Positions 35,963 to 46,193 are shown, counted from the stretch's first letter. The stretch: DNA of 64,000 nucleotides from Planctomycetota bacterium (GCA_003388505.1 QQVO01000076.1:159857-223856), one strand, 5' to 3'. Notes: generated by a model from the letters alone, not told the origin. Made by a program: numbers and translations.

Positions 35963-36457
35963 TCAATGGGCCGGCTCAGGCGGGTCTTCGTCCCCCTGAA
36001 ATTCACGCAGTTTCCACGAAGCCTGGCCGATCCGCGTCTCAATTTCCTCCAGCAGGCTGCCGAAGAATTCCTCCACGCTCGGCGTGGCGGTCGCTTCCTT
36101 CAGTTGCCGCAACAAGGCGGTCAAGTCCTCGTCGAATTTCTGCTTGCACGCCACGACCTCTTCCGCCGACATCTCGGGGCGGAAGTCGATCTGCTCCAGC
36201 GTTTCGAACAGCTCCGCATCCGGCGTGTATTGCAGCCACGTGTCCAGCACCTTTTGAGAGTCGCCGTTCTTCAGTTGCTTCGCCAGCGAACTCTGCAGTT
36301 CCTGTTCTTCCTGGCGGAGAGACTCGAGCATGTGACGCGACCGTGAATCCGACGCCCGCGACCGCGATTCCTCCAACGCATCGCGCAGCCGCTGATGCGC
36401 GTCGCGGATCCGAACGACGACGTCCCGCACCTGCTTGTAGGTTTGCTGTTCCGACAT
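35963..36457 (-). CDS. Helical-bundle protein, unknown
   Basis: This is a 164-residue protein predicted almost wholly helical, with coiled-coil-like stretches (VVVRIRDAHQRLRDALEESR, LESLRQEEQELQSSLAKQLK) and a C-terminal SVEEFFGSLLEEIETRIGQ. The layout recalls ferritin-like or rubrerythrin-like stress bundles, but the metal-ligand pattern is not convincing. It is just upstream of dodecin on the same strand. Confidence 0.7.
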   Translation of the reverse strand: MSEQQTYKQVRDVVVRIRDAHQRLRDALEESRSRASDSRSRHMLESLRQEEQELQSSLAKQLKNGDSQKVLDTWLQYTPDAELFETLEQIDFRPEMSAEEVVACKQKFDEDLTALLRQLKEATATPSVEEFFGSLLEEIETRIGQASWKLREFQGDEDPPEPAH

Positions 36458-36618
36458 TTCCGTGTCCCATTCCTTTTCAATTCGGAAACGGCATTCTATC
36501 CCACATCGCGCCGGAATCGACCCTGGGACTTTTCCCCACACCGCGTTCGGGGTTTCTCCCGCAAGCGGGCGGCATGAACACCGTATCAACACCTCGCTGA
36601 AACGGGCCTATCCTCACA

Positions 36619-36724
36619 TTAGAGCGGTTTGCGAATCACTGTTGGCGATCTGTCTCGCGGATTTCCGCCCCTGCAGCCTCAAAAACCGTTCGACGCGGAC
36701 ACAAGGTAGAGCAATTTGCTCTAA
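36619..36724. repeat. Dispersed repeat, family C, with TTAGAGC ends
   Basis: It begins TTAGAGCGGTTTGCGAATCA and ends TAGAGCAATTTGCTCTAA, so the termini are imperfect inverted repeats. The internal GTTGGCGATCTGTCTCGCGG also occurs at 63241-63260. It occupies part of the 336-base gap before the CBS gene. Confidence 0.65.
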
Positions 36725-36793
36725 CCGGAACTTCAAATCAGTAAACCTGCGCGCCGGGCCGCAATGCACATAGCCAATGGAAAAGGAAACGTG

Positions 36794-37207
36794 ATGCAGA
36801 CAATTCGCGAATTCATGACCGAAGACATCTGGACCATTCAATCCACAGCGACAGTCCGGGAAGCGGCGCAACTCATGGCGGAGAAGGACGTCGGCTTCCT
36901 GCCCGTCACGCACGAAGAGGTGTCGGCCGGAGTCATCACCGACCGGGACATCGTCGTCCGCGCGATTGCCCGCAACCTCGACCCCGATGAAACCACGGTC
37001 GGGGCGATTCTCTCTGCCGGGACGCCTGCCGAAGGCGTCACGACCGGCATCGCCACCCTGCCGGAGAGCACCACGATCGACGAGGCGGTGCGGCAGATGG
37101 ATGAGAAACAGATTCGCCGCGCAGCCGTCATCGATGCTGACTACCGCATGATCGGCGTGGTCTCCCGCGCCGACCTGCCCCAGTCCTGCGTTGCCGCACA
37201 CGAGTAA
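36794..37207 (+). CDS. Two-CBS-domain protein
   Basis: This is a 137-residue protein formed of one CBS pair: domain 1 (IREFMTEDIWTIQSTATVRE, VGFLPVTHE, GVITDRDIVVRAIAR) and domain 2 (TTIDEAVRQMDEKQIRRAAV, IGVVSRADL). Such stand-alone pairs sense adenine nucleotides or other ligands. It is followed by rhodanese and MgtC genes on the same strand. The start at 36794 was chosen over 36764 because it begins directly with the domain. Confidence 0.9.
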   Translation: MQTIREFMTEDIWTIQSTATVREAAQLMAEKDVGFLPVTHEEVSAGVITDRDIVVRAIARNLDPDETTVGAILSAGTPAEGVTTGIATLPESTTIDEAVRQMDEKQIRRAAVIDADYRMIGVVSRADLPQSCVAAHE

Positions 37208-37325
37208 TGCCCTGTCAGGGCTTTGTCTTCGGGTTGCTCGGACTGCGACTCCGCACGAAACCCTGCGGGATTCGTGCTCCCGAGCGGACCGCTCAACCCG
37301 AAAATTTGCGATTGACGGAACACGA
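37203..37325 (-). repeat. Dispersed repeat, family G, copy 2
   Basis: Its reverse complement matches 4966-5085 over about 118 bases. It starts within the last codons of the CBS gene and ends before the rhodanese ribosome site. Confidence 0.6.
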
Positions 37326-37383
37326 GACGAAGCCGGTACCTGCCACGCCCTGTTCCATGTCCACCAGAAGAGGTGAACCTATC

Positions 37384-37728
37384 ATGCAAGCCATCAGCCG
37401 CGCCGAGGCCCGAGACCTGATTCAGAATGAAGAGGATCTGACGGTCGTCGAAACCCTCGACGAAGAATACTTCAACAAGTTCCATCTCCCGGGCGCCCGC
37501 AACGTCCCGTTGAACGATTCCTTCGACGAGAACATTCAAGAGGTCGCCCCGGACAGGGATGCGCCCGTCCTCGTCTACTGCATGAACACCGACTGCGAAG
37601 CGTCCGCCAAGGCGGCCCGCCGGATGGAGGAACTGGGATACACAACCGTGTACGATTACGAGGCCGGAAAGGTCGACTGGAAGGAAGCCGGCTTTCCGAT
37701 CGAAGAACCGTCCGAGGCGTCAGCGTGA
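37384..37728 (+). CDS. Single-domain rhodanese
   Basis: This is a 114-residue protein. The rhodanese core is EDLTVVETLDEEYFNKFHLP, GARNVPLND, and the active-site loop VLVYCMNTDCEASAKAARRM with catalytic Cys. It should transfer sulfane sulfur or act as a persulfide carrier. An upstream in-frame stretch is repeat DNA, so ATG 37384 was chosen, with AGAGGTG upstream. MgtC follows three bases after its stop. Confidence 0.9.
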   Translation: MQAISRAEARDLIQNEEDLTVVETLDEEYFNKFHLPGARNVPLNDSFDENIQEVAPDRDAPVLVYCMNTDCEASAKAARRMEELGYTTVYDYEAGKVDWKEAGFPIEEPSEASA

Positions 37729-37731
37729 CTC

Positions 37732-38232
37732 ATGGACACGTCCCTTGATCTCGATTCGTTTGGGCTCGTCTGCCTGGCGGGAGTTCTCGGCGGCGCCATC
37801 GGCCTGGAACGGGAGATCGCCGACAAGCCGGCCGGATTGCGGACCCACATCTTTGTCGCCAGCGGCGCTGCACTGCTGGTTCTGCTGGCCGAGGGAGCCA
37901 TGGACTTTTTCCAGCAGCAGAACGCCGACCGTCAGATCGCAGCCGATCCGATTCGCGTCATCCAGGCCATCGTCGTCGGCATCAGCTTCCTGGGCGCCGG
38001 CACGATCGTCCACCATCGCGGAAATCAGGTGGAAGGGCTCACGACGGCCGCTTCCATCTTTCTGACGGCCGGCATTGGGATCGCCGTCGCCTTCGACCGC
38101 ATCTGGCTCGCCGTCGAAGTCACCGGCTTTGCGTTGGTCGTGCTGGTCGTTGTGAGTTTCGTGCAGCACCGCCTCTTGGGCAAGAATCCCGACGCCGCTT
38201 CAGTCGCCGGCGCGGAAGGCGACTCGGAATAA
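37732..38232 (+). CDS. MgtC/SapB family membrane protein
   Basis: This is a 166-residue protein with four or five membrane helices. It has the MgtC hallmark GVLGGAIGLEREIADKPAGL, then THIFVASGAALLV, and GISFLGAGTIVHH with EGLTTAASIFLTAGIGIAVA. It lacks the soluble ACT-like tail of virulence MgtC. The family modulates membrane ATPases or potential under low Mg or stress. It is tightly spaced after the rhodanese gene, so the two are probably co-transcribed. Confidence 0.9.
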   Translation: MDTSLDLDSFGLVCLAGVLGGAIGLEREIADKPAGLRTHIFVASGAALLVLLAEGAMDFFQQQNADRQIAADPIRVIQAIVVGISFLGAGTIVHHRGNQVEGLTTAASIFLTAGIGIAVAFDRIWLAVEVTGFALVVLVVVSFVQHRLLGKNPDAASVAGAEGDSE

Positions 38233-38410
38233 GCGCTGTTCGCAGCGGCAATTTGTGGCCGCTCCTCCCGAAAAACCTCCGCGAATCCCGTGGAACAATC
38301 ATGCACCCGGTCGCTGCGCGCCATAAAATTGGGGCACAGGATCTCACCGTCGACCCGAATTCTGCACCTTTTCGATCAGTGTCACCTCACGCTCAGGCGG
38401 CGTACGGGAA

Positions 38411-41272
38411 ATGAATCAGAAATCGCCGTCCCCCTCCGATTCCCGGCAGAATGCCCCGCGCAAGGCGGCCGGCCGCGAAGAGACCGGAGATTCCACCCCC
38501 CCGCCCGGCAGTGAAAGCCTCGAGTTTCTGGAAATCCTCTACGAGCAGTACCAGCGGAATCCCTCGCTCGTTCCCCAACAGTGGAGAGACTGGTTCAATC
38601 ACGCTCCCTCCGGCGACTCGCAGGAGTCCTTCCGCCGTTCCCCGTCCTTCAAACGGCGCAGTGCGTTCAATCCTCCCCCAAGCGGACGGCAAACCGAAGA
38701 CAGCCGCGCCGTCGTTCTCCAGGAGCGGGTCGACCAACTCATCCGCAACTACCGCGTGCGGGGACACATCATCGCCCGCGTCGATCCCCTCGAACACCAA
38801 CGGATCGAACCGGCCGAGTTGAAGCCGGAGTTCTACGGCTTCAGCGACGAAGACCTCGATCGCACGTTCTCGACAAGCTGGGTCGGCGGCCCGCGGTCGC
38901 GGACGCTCCGCGAGATTCTGCAGTGGCTCCGCAACACCTACTGCCGGTCGATCGGCGTTCAGTTCATGCACATCGACAGCCTGCAGGTGCGGCAGTGGCT
39001 GCAGGACCGCATGGAGTCGACCGAAAACCGCCTCACCCTCCCCCGCGAAACGCAATTGCGGATCCTGCGGCGCTTGATCGACGCCGTCGTCTTCGAGGAA
39101 TTCCTGCAGAAGAAATACACCGGCGCCAAGAGCTTCTCGCTCGAAGGCGCCGAAAGCCTCATCCCGCTCCTCGACCTCGCCTTCGAGACCGCCGGGGACC
39201 ACGGCGTCAAAGAGATCGTGCTCGCCATGGCGCACCGCGGGCGGCTCAACGTACTCGCCAACATCGTCGGCAAGCATCCCCGGCAGATCTTCCGCGAGTT
39301 TGAAGACGTCGACCCCGAACTCCACATCGGACGCGGCGACGTCAAGTACCACATGGGTTACAGCAACGACTGGACGACCGGAAGCGGTCACAACATCCAC
39401 GTTTCCCTCTGCTTTAACCCCAGCCATCTCGAATTCGTCAATCCCGTCGCCCTGGGACGGATGCGGGCCAAGCAGGACCGCTTCGGCGATATCGAGCGGA
39501 AGCGCGGCATGGTGCTGCTGATCCACGGCGACGCCTCCTTCGCCGGAGAGGGCATTGTCCAGGAGACCCTCAACCTCAGCGGACTCACCGGATACTCCGT
39601 CGGAGGGACCGTCCACGTCGTCGTCAACAACCAGCTTGGCTTCACCACGCCCCCCTCCCAGGGCCGGTCCACAACCTACGCCACCGCCGTGGCGCGGATG
39701 CTGCAGATCCCCATCTTCCACGTCAACGGCGAAGAACCCGAGGCCGTCGCCCAGGCCGTCCATCTCGCGATGGAATTCCGCCGACGGTTTCAGCGCGACG
39801 TCGTGATCGACATGTACTGCTATCGCTTGCGCGGTCACAACGAGGGCGACGAGCCGGAGTTTACGCAGCCGCAGATGTACCGCGCGATCAAGCAGCGCGA
39901 ATCAGTCGGGGAAAGCTACGAACGGCACCTGGTCGATCTCGGGCAAGTCAGCGAATCGGAAGTGGAAGAGATCGCCGCCGAACGCCGCGCGCATCTCGAA
40001 GCGGAACTGAAGACCGCCCGCCGCGAAGACTACATCCCGCAGCCCGAAATGCTCGCCGGGGTCTGGGAGGGATATCAGGGCGGTCCCGTCACCGAAGTCG
40101 CGGACGTCGACACCGGCGTCGATCCCGAACGACTCAAGGCCCTGCTCGAAAAACAGACGCAGCTCCCCGAAGACTTCCACCCGCACCGCAAGATCAAACG
40201 CGGCATGCAGCGACGCCTCGAAATGGCACGTGGAGAAAAACCGCTCGACTGGTCCGCCGCCGAGTCGCTCGCCTTCGCCTCCCTGGCGACCGAGGGAATC
40301 TGCATCCGCATGTCGGGACAAGACTCGCAGCGCGGCACGTTCAGCCAAAGGCACGCCGTCCTGCACGACGTCGAGGACGGGCGCACCTTCACCCCCTTAC
40401 AGCATCTCGCCGACAACCAGGCCCCGGTCGAAATCTATAATAGCCCCCTTTCAGAAGCCGGAGTGCTCGGCTTCGAATACGGATACAGCCTCGACCGTCC
40501 CGACAGCCTCGTGATCTGGGAGGCGCAGTTCGGGGACTTCGCCAACGCCGCTCAGGTCATCATCGACCAGTTCATCGCCAGCGCCGAAGACAAATGGCGG
40601 CGGCTCAGCGGACTCGTCCTGCTCCTGCCGCACGGATTCGAAGGCCAGGGCCCCGAGCACTCCAGTGCGCGGCTGGAACGGTTCCTGATGCTCGCCGCAG
40701 AAGACAACATGCAGATCGTCTACCCCACGACTCCCGCCCAGTACTTCCACTGTCTGCGGCGTCAAGCGCTCCGCCGCTGGCGCAAGCCGTTGGTCGTTAT
40801 GACCCCCAAGAGCCTGTTGCGGCATCCCAAGTCGGTCTCAAATCTCGAGGATTGCGCCGGCGAACGCTTTCAGAACGTCATCCCCGAGACGTCCGAGGAA
40901 CTCCACCGCGTCAGCCGCGTTTTGCTTTGCAGTGGAAAAGTCTATTTCGACCTTATCGAAGAGCGCGACGCCTCGCAGCGGGACGACGTCGCCGTCGTGC
41001 GAATCGAGCAACTTTATCCCTTTCCCGAGGATGAACTCCGTTCCGCACTGGAACGATATCACGACGACGTTTCGGTCTTCTGGGTGCAGGAAGAACCGGC
41101 CAATATGGGAGCGATGCGCTACCTCCAGCACCGTTGGGGCAACCGCGTGTGCGGCCGCCTGCCGCTCTCCTACATCTCCCGCCGCGAATCGTGCAGCCCG
41201 GCCACCGGCTCAAAAACGGCGCACGAAATCGAACAGAAAAAGCTCATGCAGCGCGCCTTCGGCGGATCGTGA
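38411..41272 (+). CDS. sucA: 2-oxoglutarate dehydrogenase E1
   Basis: This is a 953-residue thiamine-dependent decarboxylase of the TCA cycle. The N-terminal segment ([20 protein letters not shown]) is the E2-docking region typical of OdhA/SucA. It continues with [20 protein letters not shown] and [20 protein letters not shown], and the TPP-binding GDASFAGEG near residue 373 through NNQLGFTT. The C-terminal transketolase-like half includes [15 protein letters not shown]. The length is normal for the family. It is the first gene of sucA-sucB-lpd, with a gap of 78 bases before sucB. Confidence 0.96.
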   Translation: MNQKSPSPSDSRQNAPRKAAGREETGDSTPPPGSESLEFLEILYEQYQRNPSLVPQQWRDWFNHAPSGDSQESFRRSPSFKRRSAFNPPPSGRQTEDSRAVVLQERVDQLIRNYRVRGHIIARVDPLEHQRIEPAELKPEFYGFSDEDLDRTFSTSWVGGPRSRTLREILQWLRNTYCRSIGVQFMHIDSLQVRQWLQDRMESTENRLTLPRETQLRILRRLIDAVVFEEFLQKKYTGAKSFSLEGAESLIPLLDLAFETAGDHGVKEIVLAMAHRGRLNVLANIVGKHPRQIFREFEDVDPELHIGRGDVKYHMGYSNDWTTGSGHNIHVSLCFNPSHLEFVNPVALGRMRAKQDRFGDIERKRGMVLLIHGDASFAGEGIVQETLNLSGLTGYSVGGTVHVVVNNQLGFTTPPSQGRSTTYATAVARMLQIPIFHVNGEEPEAVAQAVHLAMEFRRRFQRDVVIDMYCYRLRGHNEGDEPEFTQPQMYRAIKQRESVGESYERHLVDLGQVSESEVEEIAAERRAHLEAELKTARREDYIPQPEMLAGVWEGYQGGPVTEVADVDTGVDPERLKALLEKQTQLPEDFHPHRKIKRGMQRRLEMARGEKPLDWSAAESLAFASLATEGICIRMSGQDSQRGTFSQRHAVLHDVEDGRTFTPLQHLADNQAPVEIYNSPLSEAGVLGFEYGYSLDRPDSLVIWEAQFGDFANAAQVIIDQFIASAEDKWRRLSGLVLLLPHGFEGQGPEHSSARLERFLMLAAEDNMQIVYPTTPAQYFHCLRRQALRRWRKPLVVMTPKSLLRHPKSVSNLEDCAGERFQNVIPETSEELHRVSRVLLCSGKVYFDLIEERDASQRDDVAVVRIEQLYPFPEDELRSALERYHDDVSVFWVQEEPANMGAMRYLQHRWGNRVCGRLPLSYISRRESCSPATGSKTAHEIEQKKLMQRAFGGS

Positions 41273-41350
41273 CGAACGGCAGAAACAACAACGTTCCCGC
41301 TCCCGGTTCAGCTCCTGTGAAAAACGAAGGCGATCGAGAGAGACTCACCC

Positions 41351-42694
41351 ATGCCTGTCGAACTGAAAATTCCCTCCGTCGGCGAGTCGGTCACCGAAGT
41401 CTACATCGGTGAGTGGCGCAAATCGTCGGGTGACCGCGTCGAGAAGGACGAAGAGGTCGTCGAGATCGAAAGCGAAAAGGCGACGTTCGACATCCCCGCC
41501 CCGGCCGAAGGCGTCCTTTCCAAAATCATCAAGCAGAGCGGCGAAACCGCCCAGGTCGGCGAAGTCATCGCCGTGATCGAAGACGAACAGACCGCCGAAG
41601 AATCCTCGAAGAAATCCGGCAAGAAGCAGCAGGCGAAAGCCGACGCAGACCAGGACCGGCAGAAACCAGCCGAGTCAGAGAAGTCGCAAGCGAAAGACGA
41701 CGCGGACGAACAACAGCAAGCAGCTCCCACTGACGAAGACGATGCGGACGAACAACAGCACGCAGCGACCGCTGACGACGACGAAGACGAGAAAGACGCG
41801 GACGTCGAAGTGCAACCGCGCATCATGCCCGCCGCCAGACGCGCCCTCCAGAAACACGGGCTCCGCAGCGAAGACGTTGAAGCCACCGGACCCGGAGGCC
41901 GCCTCCTCAAGGAAGACGTCCTCCGCCGCGCCGCCGAACAGGACGGAGAACAGCCGGAATCGCAAGCCGGACCGGCCCCCCGCGGATCAGCAGACCGCCG
42001 GGAAGAAGCGGTCCCGATGAGCCCCATCCGGCGGCGCATCGCCCAGCGGCTGGTCGATGCCCAGAAGTCCGCCGCGCTGCTGACCACCTTCAACGAAGTC
42101 GACCTCTCCGCCGTCAAGGCGCTGCGGAAGCGGCATCAGGACGAGTTCGTCAAGACGTACGACGTCAAACTCGGCTTCATGTCGTTCTTCGTCAAAGCCG
42201 CCGTCGACGCCCTCCGGCAGACCCCCAAACTCAATGCGGAAATCCGCGAAGACCACATCGTCTACAAGAACTACTTCGATATCGGCGTCGCCGTCAGCAC
42301 CGACAAGGGCCTCATGGTGCCGGTCATCCGAAACGCCGAGCGGCTCAGCTTTGCCGAGATCGAACGGGCCATCGATGACTTCGCCCGCCGCGCCCGCGAC
42401 GGAAAACTCAACATCGACGAACTGTCCGGCGGCACCTTCACGATCACCAACGGCGGCATCTTCGGTTCGCTGCTCTCCACGCCGATCGTCAATCCGCCGC
42501 AGAGCGGAGTCCTCGGCATGCACGCCATCCAGGACCGTCCCGTCGTGCGCGACGGTGAAATCGTCGTCCGCCCCATGATGTACCTCGCCCTCACCTACGA
42601 TCACCGCGTCGTCGACGGTCGCGAAGCGGTCACGTTTCTCAAACGAATCGCCGAAGCGATCGAAGACCCGGCGCGAATGCTGATCGAAGTCTGA
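41351..42694 (+). CDS. sucB: Dihydrolipoyl succinyltransferase E2
   Basis: This is a 447-residue protein. One lipoyl domain (1-80) carries the lipoylated Lys43 in EIESEKATFD. A long acidic Gln/Glu/Asp linker covers about 85-150, followed by a peripheral subunit-binding domain (MPAARRALQKHGLRSEDVEA) and the catalytic domain from about 215, with HxxxDG as DHRVVDGREAV near 417. It transfers succinyl to CoA. A GCGATCGAGAGAG site precedes ATG 41351. It sits between sucA and lpd in one operon. Confidence 0.95.
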   Translation: MPVELKIPSVGESVTEVYIGEWRKSSGDRVEKDEEVVEIESEKATFDIPAPAEGVLSKIIKQSGETAQVGEVIAVIEDEQTAEESSKKSGKKQQAKADADQDRQKPAESEKSQAKDDADEQQQAAPTDEDDADEQQHAATADDDEDEKDADVEVQPRIMPAARRALQKHGLRSEDVEATGPGGRLLKEDVLRRAAEQDGEQPESQAGPAPRGSADRREEAVPMSPIRRRIAQRLVDAQKSAALLTTFNEVDLSAVKALRKRHQDEFVKTYDVKLGFMSFFVKAAVDALRQTPKLNAEIREDHIVYKNYFDIGVAVSTDKGLMVPVIRNAERLSFAEIERAIDDFARRARDGKLNIDELSGGTFTITNGGIFGSLLSTPIVNPPQSGVLGMHAIQDRPVVRDGEIVVRPMMYLALTYDHRVVDGREAVTFLKRIAEAIEDPARMLIEV

Positions 42695-42736
42695 TCAGCG
42701 CCGGCCGCGCTTCCCGCTGCAACAATTCTCCGGCTT

Positions 42737-44131
42737 ATGAGCAAACAGCACAAGTTCGATCTCGTCGTCATCGGCGCCGGTCCGGGCGGTTACGTCGCCG
42801 CAATCCGCGCCGCGCAGCTCGGCATGCAGGTCGCCTGTGTCGACGAGAATGACCAACTCGGCGGAACCTGCCTCCGCGTCGGCTGCATTCCCAGCAAGGC
42901 GCTGCTCGAATCCAGCGAACTCTATGCCGAGGCGAACCACGCATTCAGCGACCACGGCATCAAGACCAAGGCCGAACTCGACCTGTCCGCAATGCTGCAC
43001 CGCAAGGACCGCGTCGTCACAACGCTCACCAAGGGAGTCGCGTCGCTGCTCAAAAAGAACAGCATCCAACACGTCCAGGGGCGCGGCCGCCTCAACGGCT
43101 CCGGGCGGGTCGCCGTCAAAGGCGAGGAGAGCGAGACCGAGCTCGAAGCCGAGTCGATCCTCATCGCCACCGGCAGCAAGCCGGCCCAGCTCGCCGGCGT
43201 GGAACTTGATGGCGACTGGATCGGGACGAGCACTGAGGCGCTCGCCTATGAGTCCGTCCCCGAACACCTCGTCGTCATCGGGGCAGGCTACATCGGCCTG
43301 GAAATGGGAACGGTCTGGCGCAGGCTCGGCGCCAAAGTCACAGTGCTGGAGTATCTCGACCGCATCCTGCCCGGAACCGATTCCGAAGTTGCAGCCGCCG
43401 CGCAGAAGATCTTTGAAAAGCAGGGCCTGGAATTTCACCTGGGCAGCCGCGTCACCGCAGCGCAGGCGTCGAAGAAGGGCAAATGCCGCGTCGAATGCGA
43501 AAACGCCGATCCCATCAAGTGTGATCGCGTGCTGATCGCCGCCGGCCGCGTCCCCCAAACGGAAGGCCTCGAACTCGAAACGGCCGGAGTCGAAACCGAC
43601 GAGAAAGGCTTCATCGTCGTGGACGACGACTACCGCACCACAACAGACGGCGTGTACGCGATCGGCGACGTCATCGGCGGACCGCTGCTCGCCCACAAGG
43701 CGGAAGAGGAAGGAATCGCCTGCGTCGAGAAGATCGCCACCGGGTACGGCGAGGTCAACTACCAGGCCATCCCCAGCGTCGTCTATACGCACCCCGAGAT
43801 TGCAGCCGTCGGTTCGACCGAGGACGAGTTACAGGACTCGGGACGCGAATACCGCAAAGGCGTGTTTCCCTTCCTCGCCAACGGCAGGGCCCGCGCTCTC
43901 GGACAGACGGACGGCTTTGTGAAAATGCTCGCCGACGCGGAGACCGACCGCATCCTGGGAGTTCACATCCTCGGCCCCCGTGCCGGAGACCTCATCGCCG
44001 AAGCCGTCACCGCCGTCGAATTCGGCGCCAGCAGCGAAGACCTCGCACTCACCAGCCACGCCCACCCCACGCTCGCGGAAGTGATGAAAGAAGCCGCCCT
44101 CGCCGTCCACAACCGCGCCCTGCACAATTGA
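42737..44131 (+). CDS. lpd: Dihydrolipoyl dehydrogenase E3
   Basis: This is a 464-residue flavoprotein. FAD-binding VVIGAGPGGYVAAIRAAQLG starts at residue 10; the redox pair is Cys45/Cys50 in GGTCLRVGCIPS; the NAD-binding fold is VVIGAGYIGLEMG; and the catalytic His-Glu pair lies in SHAHPTLAEVMKEAAL. It regenerates lipoamide and may also serve pyruvate dehydrogenase or glycine cleavage. It is the last gene of the operon, 42 bases after sucB. No clear terminator was seen. Confidence 0.96.
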   Translation: MSKQHKFDLVVIGAGPGGYVAAIRAAQLGMQVACVDENDQLGGTCLRVGCIPSKALLESSELYAEANHAFSDHGIKTKAELDLSAMLHRKDRVVTTLTKGVASLLKKNSIQHVQGRGRLNGSGRVAVKGEESETELEAESILIATGSKPAQLAGVELDGDWIGTSTEALAYESVPEHLVVIGAGYIGLEMGTVWRRLGAKVTVLEYLDRILPGTDSEVAAAAQKIFEKQGLEFHLGSRVTAAQASKKGKCRVECENADPIKCDRVLIAAGRVPQTEGLELETAGVETDEKGFIVVDDDYRTTTDGVYAIGDVIGGPLLAHKAEEEGIACVEKIATGYGEVNYQAIPSVVYTHPEIAAVGSTEDELQDSGREYRKGVFPFLANGRARALGQTDGFVKMLADAETDRILGVHILGPRAGDLIAEAVTAVEFGASSEDLALTSHAHPTLAEVMKEAALAVHNRALHN

Positions 44132-44312
44132 GAACAGGCCGTGAGACCAACGCGCCCGGTTCGAGCGCAACCGATCCGTACCCGAGAGCAGTCCGCAACC
44201 GGCGTTTGACCGGGCCGCCAGTGATCTCTAAAACGGGAGCGACAATCGGTCGTTTGGAACCGCCGCTTGATTGACGACTCCAGATCAACGCTCGCTCACA
44301 GAGAGACCTGTC

Positions 44313-45848
44313 ATGCTGACGACCCGGACAATGATCGCCGCTTTCATCGCCGTGCTGTTGACGTCGATCGCAGCCCTCGCGCAGGAGACCGAAGTCATCG
44401 ACATCGGCTCCCGCAGGGAACTGTTCGTCGACGACGCGTTGCTGGAACAGATCGGCGGCGGGGCCCAACTTCGCCTGCATGCACCGACCAGGCGCGAAAT
44501 CGCCATCAAGTACGATCAACCCTGGGAAGGCAATGCCAGCGGTTATGCGACCGTCTTTCAGGACGGCGATGTCTTCCGCATGTACTACCGCGGACACCGG
44601 TATCTCGTCAAAGAAGACTCGTTCGGTCAGGCGCAGTCGGAAGTCGTCTGCTACGCCGAGAGCGAAGACGGCATCCACTGGGTGAAACCGGAGTTGGGCC
44701 TCTTTGAATGGGACGGTTCCAGGGACAACAACATCATCTGGCGCGGCGGACCAGAGACTCACAACTTCGCCCCCTTCAAGGACACGAATCCCGATTGCCC
44801 GGAAGACGAAAAGTACAAGGCGATCGGCGGCACCGTGACCAGCAACGGGCTGCTCACCTTCAAATCGGCCGACGGCATTCACTGGTCGGAACTGAGCGAA
44901 GAGCCGGTCGTCACCAGGGGCGCGTTCGACTCGCACAACACCTGCTTCTGGGATCCCGCGCAGGATCGCTACGTGATGTACATGCGGTACTTCAGTGAAG
45001 GCCAGTTCAAAGGGCTGCGCTCCATCGGCGTTTCCTATTCGAACGACTTCGCCGACTGGACCGAACCGGTCGGTCTGGACTACCCCGGTTCCCCGCCCCA
45101 GCAGATGTACACCAACCAGATCGCACCGTACGCCCGCGCGCCGCACATTCTGATGGGATTCCCCACCCGCTACGTCGCCCGCGACCTCAACGAGCACGGC
45201 AAGACGATCGACCCCGTCCCGCTGCGGGACCTGCTCACAAAATCACATCGCCGCATCGGCACCGACCTCACCGACGGCGTCTTCATGACCAGCCGCGACG
45301 GACAGTCGTTCCATCGCTGGGACGAAGCGTTCCTCCGTCCCGGACCGCAGGAAGAAGGCCACTGGATCTACGGCGACAACTACCAGTCGTATGGATTGTG
45401 GGAGACGGCAGCCGAGCACCCTTTAGCGCCCCCCGAACTCTCCATGCACTTCACCGAATACGCCTGGCTTGACGACGACCACCAGGCCCGCCGCTACACC
45501 ATCCGCCTCGATGGGTTCGTCTCACTCAACGCCCCCTACTCCGGAGGCGAAGTCACCACCCGGCCGATCAAGTTCTCCGGCGACCGGTTGTCAATCAATT
45601 ACTCCACATCCGCAGCCGGCCACGTCTTCCTCGAGATCCAGGACGCAAGCGGCGAACCGATCGCAGGCTACGCCCTCACAGACTGCCTCGAACACTATGG
45701 CGACAGCGTCGACCAGACCATCGCCTGGAAATCGGGTGCAGACGTCTCCTCCCTCGCCGGCCAACCCGTCCGCCTCCGCTTCGTCCTCAAGGACGCCGAC
45801 CTCTACTCATTCCACTTCGTCGAAGATGACCGCAACGGAGACGAATAA
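44313..45848 (+). CDS. Secreted five-bladed propeller protein (GH32/43-like)
   Basis: This is a 511-residue protein with signal peptide MLTTRTMIAAFIAVLLTSIA then LAQ. Repeated blade-like segments include FQDGDVFRMYYRGH, CYAESEDGIHWVKPELG, FKSADGIHWSEL, FWDPAQDRYVMYMRYF and MTSRDGQSFHRW, consistent with the GH32/GH43/GH130 fold. The C-terminal beta-sandwich resembles a carbohydrate-binding module. It is probably a sugar-acting hydrolase or lyase on the surface or in the periplasm, but the catalytic pair is not certain. The start at 44313 has the cleanest signal peptide. Confidence 0.75.
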   Translation: MLTTRTMIAAFIAVLLTSIAALAQETEVIDIGSRRELFVDDALLEQIGGGAQLRLHAPTRREIAIKYDQPWEGNASGYATVFQDGDVFRMYYRGHRYLVKEDSFGQAQSEVVCYAESEDGIHWVKPELGLFEWDGSRDNNIIWRGGPETHNFAPFKDTNPDCPEDEKYKAIGGTVTSNGLLTFKSADGIHWSELSEEPVVTRGAFDSHNTCFWDPAQDRYVMYMRYFSEGQFKGLRSIGVSYSNDFADWTEPVGLDYPGSPPQQMYTNQIAPYARAPHILMGFPTRYVARDLNEHGKTIDPVPLRDLLTKSHRRIGTDLTDGVFMTSRDGQSFHRWDEAFLRPGPQEEGHWIYGDNYQSYGLWETAAEHPLAPPELSMHFTEYAWLDDDHQARRYTIRLDGFVSLNAPYSGGEVTTRPIKFSGDRLSINYSTSAAGHVFLEIQDASGEPIAGYALTDCLEHYGDSVDQTIAWKSGADVSSLAGQPVRLRFVLKDADLYSFHFVEDDRNGDE

Positions 45849-45854
45849 CACGTC

Positions 45855-45935
45855 ATCGGGTGGCCGGGGCTGGACTGAGCGAAGCGAAGGAAGCCCCGGT
45901 CGTGTAGCCGAAGTCGTGAGACTTCGGCCGCGAAC
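45855..45935 (+). repeat. Dispersed repeat, family F, copy 2
   Basis: GGTGGCCGGGGCTGGACTGA and the following GCGAAGCGAAGGAAGCCCCG with GTCGTGAGACTTCGG match 58125-58215 nearly identically and the reverse complement of 12227-12360. It begins six bases after the propeller gene's stop. Confidence 0.7.
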
Positions 45936-45944
45936 ACGAGTAAC

Positions 45945-46165
45945 ACCCCTCTGAAGCAAAGCCCAGGGTCAGCGGCGCAGCCGCGTCACCCTGGGTTGTC
46001 GTGGGCAAGGATCGAGCGTGAACTCTGAAAGAGTTCCACAGTGACGCGCCGCAGCCTGTCGAACGCCTTCAGCGTTCTTGCACGCGCGCAACCCACAAAT
46101 TGGGGGTGCGCTGCTCACGTCGCGAGCCCCGGCTCTGTTGTGCGACGCCTTCAGCGTCGCTCGCA
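45945..46165 (+). repeat. Hairpin-chain repeat, family B, copy 2
   Basis: This copy shows the same hairpin series as 29735-29966: CCCAGGGTCAGCGGCGCAGC, GTGAACTCTGAAAGAGTTCC, GAACGCCTTCAGCGTTC, GGGGGTGCGCTGCTCACGTC and CGACGCCTTCAGCGTCG. Stem changes are often compensated (GAACG/CGTTC in both copies). No gene lies in the 345-base gap. Confidence 0.7.
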
Positions 46166-46193
46166 GGCAATGTCGGTTGAACCGCGATCGGCC

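Noticed and set aside
38393..39838. A 481-codon minus-strand open frame
   Set aside because: It is antisense to sucA, whose TPP and E1 motifs are unmistakable.
42695..43792. A 365-codon minus-strand open frame
   Set aside because: It is antisense to lpd, which is intact and has FAD and redox motifs.
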